Assembly (NCBI RefSeq): GCF_028898845.1
Contig: NZ_CP118574.1
Span: 1,798,001-1,862,000, forward strand
Origin: Streptomyces sp. WZ-12
Lineage (GTDB): Bacteria > Actinomycetota > Actinomycetes > Streptomycetales > Streptomycetaceae
Direction: 5' to 3'
Length of the DNA: 64,000 bases
The position numbers were made by a program, and so were the translations under genes. The notes below the pieces were generated by a model. It was not told where the DNA came from. It ran no database searches and saw only the letters and a list, made by a program, of their open reading frames with translations. Within the stretch, counting starts at the first letter, position 1, and the number at the start of each line of letters is the position of its first letter. Shown piece after piece: positions 43,566 to 50,865 of the stretch.

Positions 43566-44120
43566 ATGCGGAACCGGGGGAACGGCGGGACGGGGTCGGG
43601 CGGACTGTCATGGGCGGCGGTGGTGTTGACGGGGATCGTCGCGCTCTACATCGCGCTGGTCGCCTTCGGCAACATCACCGACTTCGGAACCAATCAGGCA
43701 TATGTCCGCCATGTCCTGGCGATGGACACCACCTTCAAGGACCCGGACCTGATGTGGCGGGCCATCACCTCGCACTCGGTGCAGGACGCCGCCTACGTGG
43801 GCATCATCGCCTGGGAGTCGGTGGCGGCGCTGGTGGCGGCGACGGCGGTGGGGGTGCTCCGCCGGGGATCCGGTGACGCGGCGGCGCGGCGGCTGGCCAC
43901 CACCGGGCTGCTGATGATGATGCTGCTGTTCGGCGCCGGGTTCTGGGCGATCGGCGGCGAGTGGTTCGCGATGTGGCAGTCGAAGGCGTGGAACGGGGTG
44001 GAGGCCGCGGTCCGCAACTTCCTGATGACCGGCGTGGTGTTGCTGGTGGTGCAGTTGTCGGGGAAGTCGGCGCCGGCGCCGGCGGCCCGCTCCGGGAAGT
44101 CCGGGAAGTCGGGCAAGTGA
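43566..44120 (+). CDS. DUF2165 family small integral membrane protein
   Basis: 184 residues with four membrane helices (WAAVVLTGIVALYIALVAF first) and the family signatures NITDFGTNQAYVRHVLAMD and EWFAMWQSKAWNG. The tail is Ser/Gly/Lys-rich (APAARSGKSGKSGK). Function unknown. ATG 43566 follows AAAGGA. Confidence 0.88.
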   Translation: MRNRGNGGTGSGGLSWAAVVLTGIVALYIALVAFGNITDFGTNQAYVRHVLAMDTTFKDPDLMWRAITSHSVQDAAYVGIIAWESVAALVAATAVGVLRRGSGDAAARRLATTGLLMMMLLFGAGFWAIGGEWFAMWQSKAWNGVEAAVRNFLMTGVVLLVVQLSGKSAPAPAARSGKSGKSGK

Positions 44121-44122
44121 GG

Positions 44123-44159
44123 CGGCGGCGGGTGCGGGGTGGTCCCGCGCCCGCCGCCG
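44123..44159. terminator. Bidirectional hairpin terminator
   Basis: 16-bp arms (CGGCGGCGGGTGCGGG with one G-T pair) around a 5-nt loop, between the DUF2165 gene and the convergent P450 fusion gene. Confidence 0.8.
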
Positions 44160-44174
44160 GGGTGTGACCGGGCG

Positions 44175-47100
44175 TCAGCCGGCCGCGTAGACGTCCTCGA
44201 TGTAGCGGCCGGCGGCGGTCAGTTCGCGCAGCCACGCCTCGGACTCCCGCTCCGAGGCGCCGGTGGCGGCCCGGTGCACCGCGCGGAAGGCGTCCCGCAC
44301 GCCGGGCGCCATCCGGCTGCCGTCGCCGCAGACGTAGACCCGGGCGCCGGCCCGCAGCAGCTCCCACACCTCCTCGGCCTCGGCCGCGATCCGGTGCTGG
44401 ACGAAGCGGTGGCCGTTCTCGGGGCGGGCGCTGAAGACGGGGTGGACGGCGACCGCACCGGCCCGCTCGGCGGCGGCGAACTCGGCGGCGTGCAGGAAGT
44501 CGCCTTCGGGGTCGTCGCAGCCGAAGTAGAGCCGGGCCGGGCCCCGTTGGCCGGCGGCCACGCGGTCGGCGACGGCGCCGCGGAACGGCGCCAGTCCGGT
44601 GCCGGCGGCGACCATGATGACCGGGGTGTCGTCGGCCGGGTCGAGCCGGAACGCCTCCCGGCACGGCTGGACCCGGGCCAGCAGGACGTCACCGGGGCGC
44701 ACTGCGTGCAGATGCGTGGAGCCGGTGCCGCCGGGCAGCAACGAGACCATCAGCTCGGCGTGCCGGGGGTCGGCGGCGGGCGACGAGGACAGCGAGTAGT
44801 GCCGCGGGCGCAGCGGGGGCAGCAGTTCCAGCACCGCCGGCCAGGGCAGCGCGCCGCGCAGCGCCGGGTGCGCCTCGATCAGCTCGACGACGGTGCGCGG
44901 GTCGTCCTCGGGGAGGCGTTCCAGGGCGTGCCGCTCGGGCGGGCAGGGGTTGTGCGCGGCGAGCAGCGCCACCTGCTCGCGGCCCGGACGCGATCCCAAC
45001 TCGACATGATGCGTGAGGAGTTGGCGCACCGTCAGAGGACGGTCGACGGGGAGGGTGGCGCGGGTCGGGCGGCCCGTGGGCGGGCGGAGCGACAGCAGGG
45101 TGTCGAGGTCGACGCCGAGCGCCCGGGCGGCGCGGTCCACCGCCTCGGGGGTGTTGACCGGCAGCACGGCGAGGTGGTCGGCGGTGCGGTAGGTGACGCC
45201 GTCGGGGAAGGCCAGCCGCAGGAAGCGCTTGGGACGGGGCCAGCCCTCGGCGGTCAGGTCGTGCGCCTCGGTGACGACCATCGGGACGAGGCCGTGGCGG
45301 GCGGCGAGCGCGTCGAGCGGGCCGCCGGTGAGCTCGGTGACGGCGTAGCCGGGGTCGGCGGCTTCGCTTCCGGTGCCGTCGGGGGCGCCGGCGGTCGCCG
45401 GGTCGCCGTAGCGGGTCAGCAGCTCGGTGCGGAGCGCGGCGGCGAACTGCGCGACGGCGGTGGCCAGTTCGCCGGAGGCGTCGGCCTCGGCGCGGGGCAG
45501 CAGCCGCTCGCCGCCGAGCGCGGCCAGCCGGTCGTCGAGCAGGGTGGGGACCTGCTGGTAGGTGGCGGCCCAGTTGCGGTCGCCGACGCCCAGCACGGCG
45601 AAGTGGACGCCGGCGGTGGATCCCTCGGGGGCGGCGGTGAGCCAGGCGGTGAACGCGGCGGCGTCGTCGGTCGGTTGGCCGTTGTAGGAGGCGGCGACGA
45701 GGACGATCGGGCGGTCGGTGGGCAGGCCGCCGGCGTGCGCGTCCAGCGGCGCGACCTCGGGGGCGAAGCCCAGGCCGGTGGCCTCGTCGGCGAGCCGCTC
45801 GGCGAACTCCCGGCAGGTGCCGTAGTTGCTGCCGTGCAGCAGGAGCAGCCCGGTGTCCTGCGGGACGCGGGTGGGCAGGCCGTCGTCGGGCGCGGCGCCG
45901 GGGGCGGCCCGGTCGACCGGGCCGCCGGGCAGCACGGCGAGCGCGGCGCGGACCGCGGCCCGGTCGGCGGGGGTGCGCGGGGCCAGGGCGAGGGTGAAGC
46001 CGTCGGGCTTGAGGGTGAGGGTCTCCTTGATGCGGAGCCGGTAGTCGGCGTGGTCGACCAGCCGGTAGCGGTGCACCAGCAGGGCCAGCAGCATGGTGGC
46101 CTCGTGCAGCGCGAACTGCCGCCCGATGCAGGCGCGTTCACCGGTGCCGAACGGCTTGTAGGCGTGCGGGGAGCGGGCCGCCTCGGCCTCCGGGGTGAAG
46201 CGGAACGGGTCGAACGCGTCGGGGTTGTCGCCCCAGACCGGGTCGCGGTGCAGCATCGGCGTGAGCACGGTGACCAGTTGGCCGGCGGCGATCGGGTAGC
46301 GGCCGCCGAGGACGGTGTCGGTGCGGGCCTGGCGGGTGAAGGCGGCGGCGGTGGGCCACAGCCGCAGCGCCTCGCCCAGCACCTGGCGGGTGAAGGGGAG
46401 CCTGCCGATGTCCTCGAAGGTGGGGTCCGGGTCCGGGTCGTCGCCCCAGAGTTCGTCCGCCTCGCGCTGCGCCAGCCGCAGCGCGAGCGGGTCCTTCAGC
46501 AGGTGGTACAGGGCGAACGAGAGGGCGCCGGAGGTGGTTTCGTGGCCGGCGATCAGGAAGGTGATGACCTGGTTGCGGATGTTGGCGAGGTCCAGGACCG
46601 GCCCCTGGTGCGCGCCGCCGGCCTCCGTGGCGGCGAGCATCAGGCCCAGCAGGTCGTCGTCGCGGCGCTCCCCACCGGCCGTGCGGGCGGCGATCACCTC
46701 GTCGACGACGGAGGCGAGGTAGTCGGCGTCCGCGCGGAACGCCGCGTCGGCGGCGGAGTGGTCGCCGCCGGGCGTGCGGGCGAACTTGGCCATGCTCCAC
46801 TGGAGGCAGCGGACCATCGCCTCGACGAAGGGATGCGGGGTGTCCCGGGAGAACGACTCGAAGTCGAAGCCGAATCCGGCCAGTCCGATGGTGTCCAGCG
46901 TCATCCGGGTCATGTCCTCGGCGACCTCGACCGGGCGGCCCTCGGCCAGCCGTCGGTCCCAGGCCGCCGTCACCCGACGGGCGACCCTCAGCATCGCCGG
47001 GTGGTACGTCCGCATCGAGCCCAACGCGAAGGCCGGCATCAGGACCTCGTGGGCGCGGGCCCAGTTCGGCTCCTCGTTGTAGGCGGTGAACAGACCGTCA

Positions 47101-47372
47101 CCGGCGAACTCCCGGACGTCCTCCAGCACCACCGAGACGCCCTTGGCGAAGCGGGTCTCGTCGGAGACCTCGGTGACTAGGTCGAGGGAGGAGAGGAACA
47201 GCGTCTCGCGGGCGCCGAACTTGCGCAGATACGCCGGGCCGTGGACCCGGGCCAGCTCCATGGCCTGCTGGATGGGCGTGTTGCTGATCCCGGTCGTCGT
47301 GAGGTCGGCGACCGGGAGGCTCGCGGCGGCGGTGGCGCGGTCGCCCGTCTGGGGCGCGATGGTGTCGGTCAT
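44175..47372 (-). CDS. CYP102-type cytochrome P450/NADPH-P450 reductase fusion
   Basis: 1065 residues, self-sufficient fatty-acid-type hydroxylase of the P450-BM3 class. P450 domain (1-470): I-helix FLIAGHETTSGALSF, K-helix ExxR in LGEALRLWP, heme loop FGTGERACIGRQF (Cys ligand). Then FMN/flavodoxin-like domain (about 500-660, LLLHGSNYGTCREFAE) and FAD/NADPH reductase (about 690-1065, HYSLSSSP, GTGLAPFRG). Electrons pass from NADPH via FAD and FMN to heme in one chain. Length matches the family (about 1050). Divergent from a PAS-LuxR gene across 144 bp, so that protein likely controls it. Confidence 0.95.
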   Translation of the reverse strand: MTDTIAPQTGDRATAAASLPVADLTTTGISNTPIQQAMELARVHGPAYLRKFGARETLFLSSLDLVTEVSDETRFAKGVSVVLEDVREFAGDGLFTAYNEEPNWARAHEVLMPAFALGSMRTYHPAMLRVARRVTAAWDRRLAEGRPVEVAEDMTRMTLDTIGLAGFGFDFESFSRDTPHPFVEAMVRCLQWSMAKFARTPGGDHSAADAAFRADADYLASVVDEVIAARTAGGERRDDDLLGLMLAATEAGGAHQGPVLDLANIRNQVITFLIAGHETTSGALSFALYHLLKDPLALRLAQREADELWGDDPDPDPTFEDIGRLPFTRQVLGEALRLWPTAAAFTRQARTDTVLGGRYPIAAGQLVTVLTPMLHRDPVWGDNPDAFDPFRFTPEAEAARSPHAYKPFGTGERACIGRQFALHEATMLLALLVHRYRLVDHADYRLRIKETLTLKPDGFTLALAPRTPADRAAVRAALAVLPGGPVDRAAPGAAPDDGLPTRVPQDTGLLLLHGSNYGTCREFAERLADEATGLGFAPEVAPLDAHAGGLPTDRPIVLVAASYNGQPTDDAAAFTAWLTAAPEGSTAGVHFAVLGVGDRNWAATYQQVPTLLDDRLAALGGERLLPRAEADASGELATAVAQFAAALRTELLTRYGDPATAGAPDGTGSEAADPGYAVTELTGGPLDALAARHGLVPMVVTEAHDLTAEGWPRPKRFLRLAFPDGVTYRTADHLAVLPVNTPEAVDRAARALGVDLDTLLSLRPPTGRPTRATLPVDRPLTVRQLLTHHVELGSRPGREQVALLAAHNPCPPERHALERLPEDDPRTVVELIEAHPALRGALPWPAVLELLPPLRPRHYSLSSSPAADPRHAELMVSLLPGGTGSTHLHAVRPGDVLLARVQPCREAFRLDPADDTPVIMVAAGTGLAPFRGAVADRVAAGQRGPARLYFGCDDPEGDFLHAAEFAAAERAGAVAVHPVFSARPENGHRFVQHRIAAEAEEVWELLRAGARVYVCGDGSRMAPGVRDAFRAVHRAATGASERESEAWLRELTAAGRYIEDVYAAG

Positions 47373-47416
47373 GACTCCAGCGTGACCGGCCCGATGACCG
47401 TCCCTTACCCGGCGAA

Positions 47417-47432
47417 CTGCATGATTGTGCAG
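47417..47432. promoter_or_regulatory. Candidate operator between P450 fusion and PAS-LuxR genes
   Basis: CTGCA-TGATTG-TGCAG inverted repeat in the 144-bp divergent gap, about 45 bp from the P450 start and 85 bp from the regulator start. A likely site for the adjacent LuxR-type protein; untested. Confidence 0.4.
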
Positions 47433-47516
47433 TGGTTCCTCGCCCGGCACCCTTGCGCCCGCGGCGGGGATGCGCAAGGGCGACCGGTGTACGGGAGAAG
47501 GGACGGAAACCGGGCG

Positions 47517-48254
47517 ATGGACAGGGCGACGGGCGGTGGTGCCCGGGAGGACGACGGGGGCGCGGCGGCGGAGTGCTCCCGGCCGCCGGGCCCGTCCCCG
47601 GTGAACCCGTTCCGGGACTACTTCGTGATGCTGCTGTACCGCATCCCCACCCCGATCGCGGTGTGCCGGGCCGACGGTGAGGTGCTGATCGCCAATCCGG
47701 CGATGGCCGCGCAGTGGGGCGCGGTCCCCGGCCAACTCCGCGGCCGCAACCTGCTCGACCGCTTCCGGCCCCGCGACCCGGCGCAGATCGTCCGGATCAT
47801 GGAGGCGCTGCGGCTGGGCCGCCGGTCCCGCTATCCGGTGCGGGTGCGCTGGCGGACCGCGCCCGGGGAACCGGAGCGGCACGGGGAGCTGACGATCGAT
47901 CCGGTCGGCGACCCGTCCGCCGAACCGCCGGCGCTGCTGGCCCTGTTGTGGGAGGAGACCGGGTCCGCGGCCGCCGCCCCGCCGCCCGCGCCGCGCGCCG
48001 CCACCAGCCCCGTGGAGGCCCGGATCCTGGCGCTGGCGGCGGGCGGCGCCACCACCGCGGCGATCGGCAGTGCCCTGGGGCTGACGGTGGACGGGGTCAA
48101 CTACCACCTGACCCGGCTGGCCCGCCGCTGGCGCGTCCAGGGCCGCACCGCGCTGGTCGCCAGGGCGTACGTGCTGGGGGTGCTCGACCCGGGCCGCTGG
48201 CCGCCCGCGCCCGCCGCGCCGGAGGGCGGCGACGCCCAACTCCCCGGCCCCTGA
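47517..48254 (+). CDS. PAS-LuxR type transcriptional regulator
   Basis: 245 residues. PAS domain (about 30-140: YRIPTPIAVCRADGEVLIANPAMAAQWG, then LLDRFRPRDP) senses a small ligand, and a C-terminal LuxR-like helix-turn-helix (about 165-225: SPVEARILALAAGGATTAAIGSALGLTVDGVNYHL). PAS-LuxR proteins regulate by ligand binding. ATG 47517 is chosen as the first with coding-like sequence; the ribosome-binding site is weak. Divergent from the CYP102 gene. Confidence 0.85.
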   Translation: MDRATGGGAREDDGGAAAECSRPPGPSPVNPFRDYFVMLLYRIPTPIAVCRADGEVLIANPAMAAQWGAVPGQLRGRNLLDRFRPRDPAQIVRIMEALRLGRRSRYPVRVRWRTAPGEPERHGELTIDPVGDPSAEPPALLALLWEETGSAAAAPPPAPRAATSPVEARILALAAGGATTAAIGSALGLTVDGVNYHLTRLARRWRVQGRTALVARAYVLGVLDPGRWPPAPAAPEGGDAQLPGP

Positions 48255-48290
48255 ACCCGACAGCACGCGTGTGCGGATAACCTCGCAGGT

Positions 48291-48752
48291 GTGGAGGACA
48301 ACGCAGCCGCGCCTTTCGAGCGCGGAACGGACGGCCCGAAGGTCATCGTCGTCGGCGTCGACGGCTCCGACTCGTCCTGGCGCGCCGCGGCGTACGCGGC
48401 CGGGCTGGCCAGGCGGCAGGGGTCGAAGCTGGTGATGGTCTACGTCCAGCCGGTGCTGGCGACCGGCGCCGCGATGGGCGCGCCGGTGATGGACGCCACC
48501 AACGAGGTCGCCGAGGAACTGATGGCCGAGATCCGCGAGGCCACCGAGCGCATCGACGGGATATACCACCTGCGGTGGGAGTTCCACACCCTGCGCGGCG
48601 ACCCGTACAACGGCATGGTGCAGATGGCCGACGAGCTGAAGGCGGACGCGGTGGTGGTCGGCGCCTCGGAGTCGGCCGGGCACCGCATCATGGGGTCGGT
48701 CGCGGTGCGGCTGGTCAAGGCCGGGCGGTGGCCGGTCACGGTCGTGCCGTAG
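48291..48752 (+). CDS. Universal stress protein (UspA family)
   Basis: 153 residues. VIVVGVDGSDSSWRAAAYAAGLA (N-terminal nucleotide loop) and VVVGASESAGHRIMGSVAVRLVKAG (ATP-binding G-2x-G-9x-G(S)-type motif, with Ser replacing part of the loop). Cytosolic stress protein. GTG 48291. Followed by a dodecin gene 101 bp on. Confidence 0.88.
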   Translation: MEDNAAAPFERGTDGPKVIVVGVDGSDSSWRAAAYAAGLARRQGSKLVMVYVQPVLATGAAMGAPVMDATNEVAEELMAEIREATERIDGIYHLRWEFHTLRGDPYNGMVQMADELKADAVVVGASESAGHRIMGSVAVRLVKAGRWPVTVVP

Positions 48753-48853
48753 GTCGCCGGCCGGCCCGTTCCGGCTCCGCTGGTGGGCCGGGCCGGGCTG
48801 AGGCACGGTGGAGGGTGGACGGGCGGAGCGCCGCCCCGGCGAGGGAGACCACC

Positions 48854-49069
48854 GTGACCGACCGCACGTACCGCGTGACCGAGATCGTGGGGACGTCCCA
48901 GCAGAGCGTGGACGCCGCGATCCAGAACGGCATCAGGCGCGCCTCGGGCACCCTGCGCAACCTCGACTGGTTCGAGATCACGCAGGTCCGCGGCCACATC
49001 GTCGAGGGCCGGATCGACCACTACCAGGTCGGTCTGAAGGTCGGCTTCCGGCTGGAGGGCGCCGACTAG
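48854..49069 (+). CDS. Dodecin family flavin-binding protein
   Basis: 71 residues: YRVTEIVGTSQQSVDAAIQNGIRRA, LRNLDWFEITQVRGHI and the strand VGLKVGFRLEG. The Trp and Gln in that middle stretch are those that stack FMN in bacterial dodecins. It assembles to a hollow dodecamer storing flavin. GTG 48854 has GGGAG before it. Confidence 0.93.
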   Translation: MTDRTYRVTEIVGTSQQSVDAAIQNGIRRASGTLRNLDWFEITQVRGHIVEGRIDHYQVGLKVGFRLEGAD

Positions 49070-49190
49070 GAGGCCCCGGGGCCGATTGGCTCCCCCGCCG
49101 CCGCGCCGCCTTCGTCCGGCCCCGCCGGCAGTCCATGATGATCCGCCGTCGCACCACGACGGAACGCACCGAGCGTACGGAGGATCATCC

Positions 49191-50624
49191 ATGGCACGCC
49201 TGTTGCGCGCGGGTCAGGGCGTATGGCGCCGCAAGCCCATCGAGCACATCGAGGAGCCGGAGGGCGGCGCCGCCCAGCAACTCACCCGCGAGCTGGGGCT
49301 GTGGCAACTCACCGCGATCGGCGTCGGCGGCATCATCGGCGCCGGCATCTTCACCCTGGCCGGCACCGTCGCGCACGAGAAGGCCGGCCCGGCGGTCCTG
49401 GTCTCCTTCCTCATCGCGGGCGTGGCCAGCGCCGCCGCGGCCTTCTCCTACGCCGAGTTCGCCGGGCTGATCCCGAAGGCGGGCTCGGCCTACACCTATG
49501 GCTATGCGGTGCTCGGCGAGCTCGCCGGCTGGTTCATCGGCTGGGACCTGCTGCTGGAGTACACCGCGATCGTCGCGGTGGTGGCGATCGGCATCTCCGG
49601 CTACTTCGCCTTCCTGCTCGGCGAGTTGGGGCTACGGCTGCCGGCCTGGATGCTCGGCGCACCCGGCACCGGACCCGGGCACCGGGTGGACCTCTTCGCC
49701 TCGGTGCTCTGCCTGTTGATCGCCTATCTGCTGACCCTGGGCATCAAGAACGCCGCCCGCTTCGAGACGGTCGTGGTCGGGCTGAAGGTGCTGGTGGTGC
49801 TGCTGGTGATCGCGGTCGGCTTCCTCCACATCGACACCGCCAACTACCGCCCGTTCTTCCCGTTCGGGGTGGGCGGCGCGTTCACCGGCGCGGCCACCGT
49901 CTTCTTCGCGGTCTTCGGCTACGACGCGATGAGCACCGCGGCCGAGGAGTCCCGGGACGCGCAGCGCCACATGCCCAGGGCGATCATGTACTCGCTGGCC
50001 ATCTCGATGGTGCTGTACGTGCTGGCCTGCCTGGTGTTGACGGGCATGCAGGACTACCGGCACATCGACCCGGAGAGCGGCTTCTCGACCGCGTTCAAGT
50101 CGGTCGGGCTGGACGCGCTGGCGGACGTGATCGCGGTCGGCGCGATCATCGGCATCCTCACGGTCATGTTCACCTTCATGTTGGGAGTCACCCGGGTGTG
50201 GTTCTCGATGAGCCGGGACGGGCTGCTGCCGAAGTGGTTCGCCAAGACCAGCGCCACCCACCACGTGCCGGTCCGGGTCACCTGGATCGTCGGGGTCGCC
50301 TCCGCGCTGATCGCCGGCTTCCTGCCGATCGGGGAGGCCGCCGAACTGACCAACATCGGCATCCTGTTGGCGTTCGTGGTGGTGTGCGTCTCGGTGATCG
50401 TGCTGCGCTACAAGCGCCCGGAGCTGCCGCGGACGTTCCGCACGCCGGGCATGCCGGTGGTGCCGGCGCTCGGGGTGTGCTTCTCGCTGTGGCTGATCAC
50501 GTTCCTGGAGTGGCAGACCTGGGTGCGGTTCGTGGTGTGGTTCCTGCTCGGCCTGGTCATCTACTTCTCGTACTCCTACCGGAAGTCGGAGCTGGCCAAC
50601 GCGCCGGATTCGGGGCGCATCTGA
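49191..50624 (+). CDS. APC-superfamily amino acid permease (CAT/YfnA-like)
   Basis: 477 residues with about 12 membrane helices; GLWQLTAIGVGGIIGAGIFTL is the family's first-helix substrate loop and FFAVFGYDAMSTAAEESRD the central helix. It imports amino acids, probably by proton symport. ATG 49191 follows GGAGGATCATCC. Confidence 0.9.
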   Translation: MARLLRAGQGVWRRKPIEHIEEPEGGAAQQLTRELGLWQLTAIGVGGIIGAGIFTLAGTVAHEKAGPAVLVSFLIAGVASAAAAFSYAEFAGLIPKAGSAYTYGYAVLGELAGWFIGWDLLLEYTAIVAVVAIGISGYFAFLLGELGLRLPAWMLGAPGTGPGHRVDLFASVLCLLIAYLLTLGIKNAARFETVVVGLKVLVVLLVIAVGFLHIDTANYRPFFPFGVGGAFTGAATVFFAVFGYDAMSTAAEESRDAQRHMPRAIMYSLAISMVLYVLACLVLTGMQDYRHIDPESGFSTAFKSVGLDALADVIAVGAIIGILTVMFTFMLGVTRVWFSMSRDGLLPKWFAKTSATHHVPVRVTWIVGVASALIAGFLPIGEAAELTNIGILLAFVVVCVSVIVLRYKRPELPRTFRTPGMPVVPALGVCFSLWLITFLEWQTWVRFVVWFLLGLVIYFSYSYRKSELANAPDSGRI

Positions 50625-50692
50625 CGCTCTGCCGGGCCACCCGGGACCCTCTCGACGCGTCGGAGTGCGGGCCCGAGGATGAGCCCGCCAGC

Positions 50693-50718
50693 CGCCGCCG
50701 GTGGGGACGCCGGCGGCG
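50693..50718. terminator. Weak hairpin after the permease gene
   Basis: 9-bp arms CGCCGCCGG and CCGGCGGCG around an 8-nt loop, 69 bp after the permease stop, before the convergent UvrA-like gene. Confidence 0.45.
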
Positions 50719-50865
50719 CTCGCCTCAGCCGCGCAGCAGCGGGGCGACGGCGGGCGCTGAGGTCACCGCGGCGGAGACCAGGGCGGTGCTGGTCCGGCCG
50801 CGCGGGCCGGTCAGCGCCCGCCCCAGGGCGGCCCCGCCGGCGCGGAGCCCCGGCCTGAGGTCCGG

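Noticed and set aside
44139..47180. Thousand-codon plus-strand frame opposite the CYP102 fusion
   Set aside because: Antisense to a gene with intact heme and flavin motifs; composition is typical of a high-GC shadow frame.
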